Of a DNA stretch of 64,000 bases, positions 10,985-22,189 are shown piece after piece. The translations under genes were made by a program, and so were the position numbers. The notes under the pieces were generated by a model that was given only the letters and a program-made list of their open reading frames with translations, was not told the origin of the DNA and did no database searches. Positions within the stretch are counted from its first letter, which is position 1, and the number at the start of each line of letters is the position of its first letter. The DNA comes from Angiostrongylus vasorum (lineage: Eukaryota; Nematoda; Chromadorea; Rhabditida; Metastrongylidae), in the NCBI GenBank assembly GCA_018806985.1, contig JADANN010000360.1:372001-436000 (forward strand). Reading direction: 5' to 3'.

Positions 10985-12440
10985 CTAGCAGTCATATGTA
11001 GCACGGATTAAAATGACTTAGGCGTCAATTGTTATTTTTGAAACTGATTACAGATTATTTATGCAAAGTTTGAATAAAAGTCGGTTTTTCAAAGTATTTC
11101 GAAACATTAGTTTTATCGTTTATTTCAACCTTCCTCATATAGGAGCTCCTTCTTTTCTCTACAAGAAGGCAGTCAGCGATTGTCCTTCTATATATTGAGT
11201 CCGAACCCAACAGTATAAAATATCGTTTTCTTCCCTGTTTTCTTTCAGACTCAAACACGAATATATCAGCTCATAGAAGACTTTAATTATAACCAGAACC
11301 ACAAGAATTCACAAATTTTAAAGTCGACTAGATCCTTCACTCTTTCTCATATTCATGGCTCCGGCAGCAAAGCGATTGGAGAGGATGGCCATCTCACGCG
11401 TAGCTGGATTCAGCGACGCCGCCGTGTGACGACTCGCGGTTGGTTGCCGTCTTCAGATAGCCATCACTCGCTCGTCAAATACCGCCCTAGTCGTCTCTAT
11501 GCAGCTTCGAAGCAAAAGCGCGAAAACCATCAAAAATTTCTTAAGTCTTCGAAATGTCGTAATTCTCTCTGTAGAAACTATAACTTCTCCAGATGAGTGG
11601 CAAAAGTGATGAAATCTTGTAAAAAACGTGTTATGGTTACGTTGCGTGCATGGAAAGCTGAAGTTCGTTCATGAAAAAGGGCAGGATAACGGATATCCAT
11701 AGAAATACAAACGAGATTGTCCATGTAGATATGTAGAAAAGAAGGCTATCAAGCCTTAGATTCGATTTCGTCTACTGGCTACGTAATTGTGCACGATTCA
11801 GTCTAGCAACTAAGGAAAATGTGTTTAGAATCAATGTAGAGAAAACTACTTTATACGGATATGAGTTTTCTCAAAGAGTTGAAGCAGCGGTGGCAAATGA
11901 TGGGAAGATGAAGCGTGAGTATGAATGTCAAGAAATCGCTACATCAGAGCATTCACGTCGACACCACAACGAGTACCGAAACCTTCGTGGAGGAGCAAGC
12001 AATAAACCCAAAACAGAAGGAATGTGGTCTTTCCAGGAAAAGCTTTTCGCTTTTTATTTAAACATTTTCAGCAAGCGCTTTCGACGAAACGTATGTGGTA
12101 GACTGTTTCATTCTATGGGAGCGTTTCATGCCATGCGCAGAGGACAAAGCTTTCAGTGCAAATATTTGAGTGACGGAAAGAGCGCCTTTGAAGAACCAGA
12201 AGGCATGAAATGCATTAATGGCGGATATGTATAAGAAATTTGATTTCCAGAGGCACATATTCGCTCGTTATGAGACGGAGAATGAGTTAACTGAGCGGTA
12301 TGTTCACTAAGAGCCGTTGACAACCAACAAAAATGACTCTTGCCATACCACAGAAACAACACACTCATATTTTGTAGTGCCTTACTGTTGAATTATCATT
12401 TTCTTATGGACGGACAATGTTGATCGTTCCTATGCCCCAC
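10985..12440. other. Unrecognised; one 138-codon open frame
   Basis: The longest frame is plus 11821-12234 (137 residues, rich in Lys, Arg and Glu, with FRINVEK near its start). I see no domain, signal peptide or credible upstream exon. A G+C-richer stretch at 11360-11470 has no recognised function. This is more likely old repeat than gene. Confidence 0.2.
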
Positions 12441-12444
12441 ACTG

Positions 12445-12850
12445 GCAGCGGATAGCGCACTGAAAGTGATCCTGTCCTTTACACCGACGGCCCATGCTAC
12501 CCTAGACCCTGGTTCGACTCCGCCCCGGCTCACCAACCCATTCATCTCTCCAGGGTCGGGAAATTGGTAGTACACTTGTCTGGAACAAGTTCACACCTCT
12601 TAATGCGCTTGAGAACCGCATAGCTATTTCAGATTTGCAAGAAAATCGAAGCGAACAACATTCAAAGACATTAGTGAACAGGACGAAAAAAATCCTCAAC
12701 TAGCCGTAGAAACTACGCGCAAAAAGCAGAAAGACCGCAGATGATAGACACGAGGAAACGAATCGAAAGCAAGATGTGCTAGGGGTCCGCATAGTGCGAT
12801 TAGCGAGATACATGTAATGTATGGTCATGTAAAAAGAAATAATAATTACT
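12445..12850 (+). mobile_element. SINE-B, full-length diverged copy
   Basis: Head GCGGATAGCGCACTGAAAG and CTGGTTCGACTCCGCC (good B box), core CCAGGGTCGGGAAATTGGTA with CTTGTCTGG, and the family 3' region GGAAACGAATCGAAAGCAAG, ATGTGCTAGGGGTCC, ending in AAAAAGAAATAATAA. Confidence 0.75.
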
Positions 12851-12854
12851 ATCT

Positions 12855-13262
12855 TAACCCTTTTATTTACTGCCTACTATAATTTTTTTACGGCAGGGCA
12901 TCATGTGAAATACAACTAAGATGATGTTGAGATATTTGCAAAACTCTGGACCGCAGGTGTCTGCGGTGGGGAGCGAACGCGCTATTGTCCGTTCCGGGGC
13001 GTAACGCGTTCACCACCGCACCATGCAGGTCCTTCGTTACGCCTGTCTCTCAGCTAGTTCTCTACATCAGTCCCATTGACGGGTGATTGCTGATGGCGCC
13101 AATCAATAGAACTAGCTGATCGACGGGCGAAACGAAGGACCCGCATGATGTGGTGGTGAACGCGTTACTCCCCGGAAAGGACAATAGCGCGTTCGTTCCC
13201 CACCGCAGACACCTGAGGTCCGGAGTTTTGCAAATATCTCAGCATCATCTTAGTAATTACTA
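12855..13262. repeat. Fold-back element with long inverted arms
   Basis: Left arm (about 12925-13070) and right arm (about 13108-13255) are reverse complements over roughly 150 bp. The shared blocks are GATATTTGCAAAACTC, GGACCGCAGGTG, CGAACGCGCTATTGTCC and the CGTTCACCACCGCACCATGC block. The outer left end carries TTTACTGCCTACTAT and a GGCAGGGC block. The centre (about 13075-13105) has GTTGACGG-like sequence reading CCCATTGACGGGTG. The arms could fold into a long hairpin. Confidence 0.8.
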
Positions 13263-14245
13263 TGTTTCGGAGTTCTTGCTTTATTTTACAGTTTCATATT
13301 GCTGAAAGTGAGATATTTGCAGTCCTAGGATGACGATGAAGGATTTGCGGGAAAGTGCTTCCTTTACAAATCAGCTCAGACAGAAAGTGAGACGCCGCAG
13401 AAACATTGCTCGCATAGGTTAGCAGTAGAAAATGGAGTGTTTTTTCGATGAGTTTGTTCGACGAGTCACAAGACGACTTGGCGCGTTTCTAGGAAACCGA
13501 TAGGATTAGGCGCGTATCAGAAACGACAATGTCTTTGCTTTGACACGGATATGGACTCAGGAGATAGATTCGCCGTCTTTGCTGCGCAAAGATGACGTAC
13601 AGGTTCTATATACAAGACATCTTAACTCCAGCTTCGTCTGCTGGTGTGTTTGTGTTTGGGCGAATCACAACCAACAGTTCCCTTTACGCAATCCCGTATA
13701 TTCACAACGATAACATCCAGTACCTGGGAATACAGTCGTCACCACAATCAACTCGTATGTAAATGTAGAAGAAGTAGCGCACAACGCTTGCTATTAACTG
13801 CGTTTCGAAACTTCTGTTTGTGAAATAAAGGACAAAAGTAGGCCCTTCTCTTGAAAACAATCACATTAAGAGTATCGATCAGCCATATCCACTTCAGTAA
13901 TCAGCCATTTCATTAATCCATTTCAAACAACAACCCCTTTTTTCCAGATAATTTATAATGTAAAGCATCACTACAGTGGGTCGTTTGACTGATGAGTACC
14001 CTCGTTGAAAATACACTGAATAGAACGACATGTTACAGTCATCATCCACTAGTCCACTTCACATAGAACGATGGTCCATCCGCTCATCCCACTCTACAAC
14101 GTCAAATCTGTTGTTAGATCCGGCCAATGGAGCTCAAAAATATCATGTTTAACAAGAAATTCAACGAGGATTACGGTTGTGAAGAGACTCCTTCCATATT
14201 CCCTGTCAGTTTTTTGAATAGTCCCTTCCTGTAAAGTTACCATCT
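13263..14245. other. No recognised gene
   Basis: Nothing identifiable in either strand apart from short, unconvincing open frames. Confidence 0.35.
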
Positions 14246-14254
14246 TCTTCGAAA

Positions 14255-14425
14255 TCGTAAAACACCAGAAGAAGTTCCAGGCTCTGAAGAAGGCGAAACA
14301 GCCGAAATATGAGCTACTCCATCCTAGTAAATTCTACAATATCAACCTCGTGTTTGCTTATCGAAGAAAAACAGTGAATTATCAATCAGTGCCGTGGTTA
14401 AGAGAAAGTCGGCCCTGGGAATCAG
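14255..14425 (+). repeat. PLE-associated terminal repeat, single copy
   Basis: The motif GGCTCTGAAGAAGGCG, AAACAGCCGAAATATGAGC lies at 14279-14313. Downstream are CAACCTCGTGTTTGCTTATC and AGTGAATTATCAATCAGTGC, then GAGAAAGTCGGCCCTGGGA. The same downstream string follows the motifs at 16.1 and 32.2 kb. Confidence 0.65.
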
Positions 14426-14683
14426 GAAAAGTGTCCTAAAATTTGGGAAAGTACTTTTTGGATGTGATGAGTAGAACCTAGCAAAAGCTTGAAGTATCAC
14501 TAGAACTAAGATTGCAGAAAATGATACATTGCAAAAGAAAAAGTGTGGAAAGTCTTCTAATGCGAAATTCTGGATAAAATTGTGGAAAAAAACTGTATTC
14601 AGTAGAATCAGCCACATTTCTTGATATGGTGGAAAGGCATAAAGAGATGGGGTCTAAAGGGAAAAAAAACATTGTTTTTATAA

Positions 14684-15140
14684 TTTTAACCTTTTTGCTA
14701 CTGCCTACTATTTTTTTGATGGCAGGGTATATTGCGAAATATAACTTCAACGAAGCTGAGATATTTGCAAAACTATAATATAGTTTTGCAAATATCTCAG
14801 CTTCGTTGAAGTTATATTTCAGTAATATACCCCTGCCATCAAAAATAGTGAGGCAGTAACAAAAAGGTTAAAACTAGTGATTATAACTATAGCCTCAGCT
14901 AACTGGGTTCAATGCCGATTTGGGCTCCCCAGATCAATCCCGTCAACGGGTGATTGCTGATGGCAAAAAGATCGATAGAACTAGCTGAGAGACAGGCGAA
15001 ACAAAGGACCCGCATGGTGTGGTGGTGAACGCGTTACTCCCCGGAAAGGACAATAGCGCGTTCGTTCCCCACCATAGGCACCTGCGGTCCAGAGTTTTGC
15101 AAATATCTCAACTTCGTTGAAGATTATATTGTTTTTATAC
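14684..15140 (+). repeat. Fold-back element beginning with a spacerless palindrome
   Basis: Positions 14684-14776 and 14777-14874 form a near-perfect palindrome with arms of about 93-98 bp. The centre is GCAAAACTATAATATAGTTT. The outer ends carry TTTTAACCTTTTTG and its complement. The element body follows (14875-15140): GCCTCAGCTAACTGGGTTC, CCCCAGATCAATCCCGTC, GGACCCGCATGGTGTGGTGG, GAACGCGTTACTCCCCGG and CACCTGCGGTCCAGAGTTTT. It is one of the freshest members of this family. Confidence 0.85.
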
Positions 15141-15227
15141 TAAAAACTACATTTCTTGTGAAATAAACACCGTTCTGTGCATAATGTGGATTCTCATTTT
15201 GTTGTTGTATGAATGAGAGGTGCTCAT

Positions 15228-15660
15228 TCACGAGATTCTTGGGAATGGTCTAGTTAGAAAAGAATCATTCAGTAAGATTAAAGAGGCGTGGGAGTGGGAC
15301 AAGAAAGCCGATTGAAAATCAAATAGAGCACAAATGAATGTGTGGTAAATTGATGTGAACACGAAGCACTGACCATCCATGAATGAAACGGCAAGAAGTA
15401 CTGGAAGCAGCAATCACAGCGGTAAAGGGCCCATGCTGCTTCGCCGTCAGAAGCTTATCAATGTGAGCTTCACATCTCCGGAATTGGAATCACTACTAAA
15501 ACCTGTCATGTATCCGCATCAAATCCTGCCTAAGTTGCATACCTTCTCACTCTTAATTGGCTGCTACGTCTCATTTCACTTTGTTTTCTCGAAGTGTTTC
15601 CATTCGAAAATGCGCCATCGGGTTATTGGCTCATTAAGGAAATACGTTCCCTGAATAATC
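15228..15660. other. Overlapping opposite open frames, unassigned
   Basis: A plus frame at 15379-15654 (91 residues, hydrophobic middle) and a minus frame at 15228-15413 overlap. Neither has a recognised domain or obvious splice partners. I cannot assign a gene. Confidence 0.15.
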
Positions 15661-15784
15661 CACATACCTCAATTACATCCAATTTACACAACCGTCTGGA
15701 TTCCATGTCCCTAAACAATCGTCTCTTCATAGCATGTAATAGAGCATGAAAGATGGCCAGCGAGAACAATTAGTGATCTTTCAC

Positions 15785-16215
15785 TATTTTTGTTCATGAG
15801 TAAACACGAGGTTGTTATTACAGCACTTATTCATTCACGATAGATAACGTTTCCGTGGTTTCGTCTTCTGCGGAGCCTGGAAGAATCAAAGTGGCATGCA
15901 ATGTATTCAACCAAGCACTCATGACCCCAGCAGATAAAATCTAGTACACAAACTTTTTAAAATGTATTAAAATTTCCTTTATGTATTGTAGAAGGAAATT
16001 TGTGTATTAATTTTTATCTGCTGAGACTGTGAAAGTGTCTGGCTGAACAGATCGCGTGCCAGTTTGACTTTCCAGGCTCTGAAGAAGGGGAACGCACTAA
16101 GCCGTCAGCTATTGTGAATGAGGAAATGCCGTAACGACAGCTCTGTGTTTCCTCATCTAGAAAACAGTGCATTATTGATAAATGCCGAGATTAAGAGAAA
16201 GTCGGTCCTGAGATT
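15785..16215. repeat. PLE-associated repeat, inverted pair about 430 bp
   Basis: The left end (15800-15885, minus) has AACACGAGGTTGTTATTACA and the reverse-strand motif CCAGGCTCCGCAGAAGACG. The right end (16072-16212, plus) has CCAGGCTCTGAAGAAGGGG, GTCAGC, then ATTATTGATAAATGCCGAG and AGAGAAAGTCGGTCCTGAG. The two termini are mirror images. The internal part holds an A/T-rich inverted block at 15950-16020. Confidence 0.7.
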
Positions 16216-17855
16216 CGCCACATGAGCTGCTAATTAATATTACTTTCTATGAAACAAAAAAAAGCCTCAGAGGGAGAATCGGAAGTAAAATATTGCATAG
16301 AAAACAATCACATTGCTAAATGAAAGGATGTGAGATGAATCGGAGTACACACTAAGGAATTGAGCTGCAACATTATGCAGCTACCAACTCTGTAGAGTTT
16401 GAATACTGTCGATAGACATTATAAATTAATTAATGACAAACTCGGTCTTTCGAACTATTACGAAAAGTTGAGTGTTTATCTGAAGCCATGGAAACACAAT
16501 TAGAAATGTAAGCGCTTTTCGGGGGAAAAGCTTCCAGGACATTCCGGCATACCATCTTTCCACAAATCATTTCAGAAAGCGTTGGATAACTTTTTCCCAC
16601 TGTTTACTACCTTTAGTAAAAAAAAATCCCACTTCCAAAAGGTGATAAAGGTGACGAGTACTGAATATAATAAATTTTCAGAATTCGAATTCTCAGGCGA
16701 TTTCGCTCTGCAGCGGAATTCAACGCGATAAAAATTGTGGGATATGTGGCTCCAAAAAAGAGTGACGGTGGTCATAGAATCACGTTCTGGAAACTGTAGG
16801 CGCCTTGATAATCATTTTTGAAACTGAACAATACCAGAGGCATCAAGCAGGACTTCAAGTCGTTGAAAAACGCCTTTGCTACGGAAGTAACTCGAAACTC
16901 TCTCAAACATCGTCTTTTGTGTAGTCCTTCCCAAGACCACTTTTCTGCTAACTTCGGCATTCTTCTTCTTCAAGACCAAACATGAGGCTGTTAACAACAA
17001 GATTTATTCAACACTGGCTGACGTTCCTTTAAAAGGACAAATTGGCACGCAATCTATTTAGTCATACACATTCATAACCTAGGCAGAAAAAAACAACCAA
17101 TGAGTATTCTGCATCTCTCATATTCACATGCTCGTCGTGGCGGTGCTAATCTGCCGAAACCACCACAACTATTCACTATCTGATTAAGAAAAATCGCTTA
17201 TCTAACGTGGTCAAAACGGTTGTGATGGTTCTGAGACGGTTACAAAGTGAGATGAGTAGTTAAGAGAAAAATCTCTATGCTGTTAAATTCGAACACGAAA
17301 ATAACCGGATTGTAACGCGTGTGGTAGAGGCTATGAGTAGCTCGTTGACTGGTCTCTTCCTTTCACTCTACTAACCGCGTAAACTATTCTATCATGTTGG
17401 GCCTTCCATTATATAGTATTGCTTGGAGAAAAGTCAGTGTCTGAATAAGGACTCAGTTCAGCTGCAATCAATGGCGCAGTTTGTCAACACCGGCAGCCAC
17501 ACAAGCTCTTATTGGTTTCATTTCTTTATCCACTAATGGACTCCTAACTTCTACAGCACTCGATTATTATGTACTTTCCAAATAGACGCAAACATTTAGA
17601 TTGGAAATCGCTGTGTAGGACAAGTAAGATGGACTGTTAAACTTTCAAGATTAATCTGTGCTGTAAATGTTTGGAAGGAGTGTTTCGGTGGTGGTGTTTC
17701 TACCCTACCAAACACCATTGCAAGCATACTGTTATCTGGATCCTCTATTAACAGCCACATGATGCACGCTAAGATAGTTAAAAACGACTGCATCGTGCAA
17801 GCCTAGATAAGAGAATGCCTCACACGAAACATCGTTTGTGGTATAAAGAAAGAAC
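16216..17855. other. No recognised gene
   Basis: Small open frames at 16572-16775, 16772-17000 and 17596-17793 (all minus) show no recognisable motifs. The last begins with a signal-peptide-like MQSFLTILACIMWLL, but no supporting structure was found. Confidence 0.3.
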
Positions 17856-17869
17856 TTTTCCTCTGAATA

Positions 17870-18655
17870 TACGACACCAGACGAGTCCGTGGAGGTGGCA
17901 ACCGCTCAACGCAACCTTGGCCACCTGACTGAACAATCTCCATCGCCTACGTTCCGATATCATTCTATGAGAAAAATATCGAGGCGTTCATCATCGACAT
18001 GGTGAAGTCTTCTAGGAAGCCCATATTTTCTACAAGAACATAATCGGCTGCTGCAAGATTAGAGGTTGTCGTAAAGAAACATCAGTCAAATTTGGTGCAA
18101 CGGAATGAATTAGATCAAACAGATTTGTGCGGCTGCCTGCATTTATCATGAAGAAGAAGACCATTTGTGGTAAAGCACAACCTCAACGTTAGACAGAAGA
18201 GTCTCATAAAACGAAAGCGCGAATCGAATGTGACCGAGATGTCGTTATTCCCAAGTTTTGTACGACTAAGATTCTTCTTCTTTTGCAAAGAAAGTGAGAA
18301 AAATCACAAAAAAATTCGAGAACGAAAAGAACAAGATCACTACAAAGTGTAATTTCTTCAGACCTATAAGCGGGTCATGAAAAAAACACCGTCATCGACA
18401 ACGTTGATGAACAATGCGACCGCCTACTCCAATCTTCTAGCCATAATACTAAGAAAGATGGAAGCTTCAAAGTCACGTATTGACGTCTATCATCAGAATA
18501 ATTAGCGATGATAGGTTAACGCATAATTACATAAGCCGCAAGCAATCATCAAGCTATGTCTGCATTTGGAAAAACACTGCGGAGAGTAAATAGAGGAAGA
18601 TGCGAAAGACACAGGGGCAGCAGCACTTCATGAAGCCGTAGACCATGTCGAGAAC
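17870..18655 (+). pseudogene. RTE-type retrotransposon remnant, endonuclease to inter-domain part
   Basis: The frame near 17940 reads ISIAYVPISFYEKNIEAFI, which matches the RTE endonuclease segment Y-A-P-T-S-x-Y-E-x-x-x-x-x-F. Further downstream, VIDNVDEQCDRLLQSS and SFKVT (about 18390-18475) match the region between endonuclease and reverse transcriptase. There are many stops and frameshifts. The alignment breaks at about 18655, where a PLE-associated repeat starts, and resumes near 19205. Confidence 0.7.
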
Positions 18656-19110
18656 ATCAACAATGTTATTTTGAAACCGACCGTCATTTAACCTCAATAG
18701 TAAAATAATCAACATGTTTAAATTGTTGAGCCTACACGATGTTGATATAGATGTTTATCTGGATAACTTTTCGACGTCTTCGTCGTCATCAAAAGCCGAT
18801 GATCCTAGTCAGTGATCCACAGCTGTTCGCCATCACGATGTGGCTGGTCTTCTGATCTTCGTAGTTGTACCGAGACGGATCCTCTTCAGTGGAACACCAC
18901 ACGAATGACGAATGCTTACCCAATGCTCTTTTATACAGGACGGTTGTTGTTGATACGACTATCCGTTGATAATAGTCTGTTTCCAACGGATAATCCACAT
19001 TGTAGCGGTCGATGTTGTGTTAGCTAGCACATAGCGAATAACAAAACAAATATTTTGAAACCAACCATCATTTAACGTCGGTAGTAAAATAGCAATATTC
19101 AACAATGTAG
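18656..19110 (-). repeat. PLE-associated repeat inserted in the RTE relic
   Basis: GAAACCGACCGTCATTTAACC at 18674 and a related GAAACCAACCATCATTTAACG at 19052 bracket a block. The block holds the reverse-strand motif (TTTTCGACGTCTTCGTCGTC, 18767-18790), GTACCGAGACGGATCCTCTT and CTCTTTTATACAGGACGGTT. It matches copies at 4.2 and 50.4 kb. Both neighbours are RTE sequence in collinear order. Confidence 0.6.
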
Positions 19111-19204
19111 TCTGAGAGTTCGCTAATTCCACGGACAAGGTGTTTTCTCTCCAACCGCCCAAGTAAAAACAAAACTTTTCCCGGAGGATACTGGAAAAAG
19201 TCAC

Positions 19205-19925
19205 TCACAACATCTACACCGATTTCTCCTACGGTCACATCCACCTGATTCGATATTCAATAACAGATAAGGTATGAAAGTAACGTCGTCAGCACTGATC
19301 TCCCTTCCGGAATCCGACATACCGTGTCCTCCGTGAGAAACCGAGCAGCTTCCAGTCCTGATCGGATTAGAGGCGAACGTCTACAGAACTTCTTGACAGT
19401 TCTCATCAACGAGTTGACTCCGTTTATCACACTTGCTCTATTAGAATGGATAACTGGGAATCAATGGAAGGTAAGCAGAAATTTGTTGTTCCAAAAAAGA
19501 ACTCCTACAAGAAATCGAAAACTATCGTACAATCATTACGGGGTCTGTCTTCTACAAGATTTTTACACAATTTGTCTGCACTAAGAATGACAGGAAAGTA
19601 GACTAAAGGGGTCATACGAGCAGGTAGAGTCTCCAAAGAATCAGCAATGTCGATCACATCCATGGGATGACCAAGTTCACTGAAGTACTTCCTCTCAATT
19701 CCGTCAACTTGAAAGAATCCTCGAATCAGCTGACAGAAAACTATAGACAATCTGGGCATCACTGCTCAATATGTCAAAGGTTCTCCATAATTCATAAGAC
19801 AACTCCGCAACTTTTCCATTTCAATGATGCAAAGAGAGCGGTTCCACAAGGTATGCCGTTAGATTGTTAACAACTACTCTCGAAACCTCTTGCGAAAAAT
19901 TTGAATGTGCGAGCATCAGTGGCCA
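19205..19925 (+). pseudogene. RTE-type retrotransposon remnant, reverse transcriptase start
   Basis: The frame from about 19315 gives HTVSSVRNRAASSPDRIRGE, RLQNFLTVLINEL, NQWKVSRNLLFQK. This is the segment leading into the RTE reverse transcriptase (S-x-x-N-x-x-x-P-G-P-D-R-I-x-x-E-x-L-x-N). After that, frameshifted pieces such as VFYKIFTQFV can be followed to about 19900. It continues the relic at 17.9-18.65 kb. Confidence 0.75.
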
Positions 19926-19929
19926 GTAA

Positions 19930-20168
19930 CACTATTACTGCTTAGCTAATGTCCTAACCAGACAACGAATACTGGCTCCTTGGATTCCTGAGATAGCCGG
20001 ACTGGAGCGTTCCCAACTGGATTGCAGAGAATGATTTTTTTCCCCAGACAAGACTGGTACCAATTTCCCGACCACGGAGGGATGAAAGATTTGGTCGGCC
20101 CAAAGTGGAATCGAACTAGCGCTCTGCTCGTGATAACGGACATCACTACCACTGTGTATCTGCCCCAT
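19930..20168 (-). mobile_element. SINE-B copy inserted in the RTE relic
   Basis: On the reverse strand: GGGCAGATACACAGTGGTAG and CGCTAGTTCGATTCCAC (A and B boxes), then TCGGGAAATTGGTACCAGTC, TTGTCTGGGG and CTCTGCAATCC. RTE sequence resumes at 20169 in the same orientation as before, so this is a nested insertion. Confidence 0.8.
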
Positions 20169-20545
20169 AATTCATGCTTAACGGAATGAATATTTCCGAA
20201 TGGTCCAGTTTTTTTCCAGTTGGGTGGAGAAATCTACTCGATCAACGGCCTAACTTCAGGGGTGGGCAAAAAAAAACGAGAAGCTTGGGGAGTTTACGAG
20301 TGTCGAAGCTCTAGAGCAGAAGACAAAGAATAATCGGATCTATGTGCATCTTTCCAATTACACGCCTTTATCTACCTTAATGTAAATCTCGGGTGATTTC
20401 GAGTTATCGAATGAGCCGTCCATGGGGGCATTGCGAGAATCCCTATAAAACGCAAGTCACAGAGAGGATCCGAAGCTCCTACCTGTATCAGCGACCAAAA
20501 TTTAGAGTCGTCATGAACTCGCCCAATGTGGTGACGTCCACATTT
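20169..20545 (+). pseudogene. RTE-type retrotransposon remnant, C-terminal part
   Basis: FMLNGMNISEWSSF (about 20170-20212) matches the P-F-x-L-N-G-x-N-I-S-E-C segment of RTE reverse transcriptases, and ERIRSSYLYQRPKF (about 20461-20505) matches the following G-I-R-S-S-x-L-x-Q-R-S-K segment. The intervening sequence is decayed. This is the 3' remainder of the element starting at 17.87 kb. Confidence 0.65.
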
Positions 20546-20744
20546 ATAAGAATATCACGTAGTTGTGGATATTAGTCTGAGTGACTACTCGCCTTTCGTA
20601 TTCGCCACCCGGGACTTCATTGTAATAGTTGCTGAGCCAGACGCCTTGAGACACTAGTCTGTAGCCGTTCATGATATTAATAACGACGGCACACAGGCAA
20701 CAATGACAACGATGAAAGGCGAATATTGTGAACAAGAGAAGCAC
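20544..20744 (-). CDS. Candidate small protein, hydrophobic N-terminus
   Basis: The reverse-strand frame reads LLLFTIFAFHRCHCC, then NGYRLVSQGVWLSNYYNEV and PGGEYERR, with protein-like codon use. A TATATAAG box lies at 20792-20799, about 50 nt upstream. The 5' end of the frame begins with GTG or after a possible CAG acceptor; the first ATG in frame is at 20672. A GTAGTC donor could end the exon after ERR. There is no recognised family. It may be a small secreted protein or chance. Confidence 0.25.
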   Translation of the reverse strand: MLLLFTIFAFHRCHCCLCAVVINIMNGYRLVSQGVWLSNYYNEVPGGEYERRVVTQTNIHNYVIFL

Positions 20745-20829
20745 TGGTTAAACGAACTAAGCGAACTGAAAGAACTGAAAGCTGACGGACAGCTTATATA
20801 GTTAGGATAGGCGAAGTTTAGCTAGGATA

Positions 20830-21700
20830 CTTGAAGATACAGTATGCAGAAGGTTTGAAGAGATGGTATGAGGAGCAGGTGGCAGGACTTTTTCTAAGGC
20901 AGGGCCATCTTATGAGGTTGATTAAATGGAGAGTACGGTAGCCGTGAATGCCTTCATCAGAAAAAAGAGGGTGATGGGAAGCTCTAAGAAAGTTTTTACA
21001 AATGACTGCTATTTGGAGATGACTAGGGCAGTGCGGGTCAAATGCATTTTCGATGAACAATGGTCAACCGGGAAATAATGTAAAGATAGAAAATACTCGA
21101 TAATTACTGAGAATGTTCTCTATACTCAATACGCCAAAAATAATTTAAGCTGATGTCAAGAGCGCAGCAGTGAGACCGTCTAGCACACAAAAGGGTTCTT
21201 CAGGAAGATCATAGAAGAAAATGTAGTGTCATTCGTGTTCCTAGATTATGTCGGACCCACAAGTCCACTCATGGAGCTATCTCCAATCCATCATATGAAA
21301 TACGTTGTTGGACAAATGGAGACTTCGCATTCGCTCCTCCGATGATAAACGAAAAGACAGGTGATAATAACAGCTGACATTCTTCTACGCTTGCAAATCA
21401 TTGTCTGGTTTAATTGTGAGTTCAACCTTCAAAAATATATGTCATAGTTTAGTTATGTTTCAACAGCCACTTATGTTAACAAAGTGATTTGAATGGTTTA
21501 TCCTCCACTATACCACAGTTCCAATAGTTCCCATGTCCTCTACACCATCTTGTTATGTGAATCGCCCATCTCCAGCTCGTTATTTGAAGAAGCAGAAAAT
21601 TGCATTAGTGTGACAAAGTACATAGGTACTTATGGCTAGACATGGCATTCAGTGAAATGAGAAAAAAATACATGAAAAAAGAGTGACGACGTGGAATGAT
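20830..21700. other. No recognised gene
   Basis: A minus frame of 80 residues at 20818-21060 has no identifiable domain. The rest is A/T-rich with nothing recognised. Confidence 0.3.
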
Positions 21701-21708
21701 CAAATGCG

Positions 21709-21990
21709 AGTGGCATGTATAACGCAGTGGTTAGTGATGTCCTGCAATATACAAGTGGTTTTTGGTTTCATTCTGCGCCGTCGACTTGCCTAGCATTCCA
21801 TAACTCCGAAGGCAAACTACTGCCAGACTTCTCTAGTAGGGTTAAAACCATGACGTGATACATCAGTAGACCACCACAACTATAAACCAGATATACACGC
21901 AGTCCCTACAACAATGCTCGGTGAAGTCCAATGAATAGTGCATCATTCAGGGATCGATCAACGCCAAAAGTATATTCTTTTCTTATGGTG
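21709..21990 (+). mobile_element. SINE-A, old diverged copy
   Basis: GGCATGTATAACGCAGTGGT, then CTGCAATATACAAG, TACTGCCAGACTT, ATCAGTAGACCACC, CCAGATATACACGCAG and CAGGGATCGATCAACGCC follow the SINE-A order with about one change in five. Confidence 0.65.
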
Positions 21991-22029
21991 AAATACGGGT
22001 ACGAAAAGCGTAGCGCTCAAGATGACGGG

Positions 22030-22160
22030 TCCCACCTCGCCCGGTGCCAACTAAGCTTCTGATCCCTCCGAAGTCGTCATATTGGCACCAAACTTGTCTA
22101 CTGAAGCTCCTTCACATTAGAAAACGCCGTCAGTTGACTGCAGTAAAGAGTTGTGAATAC
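22030..22160 (+). repeat. SINE core fragment
   Basis: TTCTGATCCCTCCGAAGTCG, ATTGGCACCAAACTTGTCT is the shared SINE-A/SINE-B core with a SINE-B-like flank. No head or tail was found. Confidence 0.5.
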
Positions 22161-22189
22161 TCTGGCGCAATTATCCCAAGATTACAATG

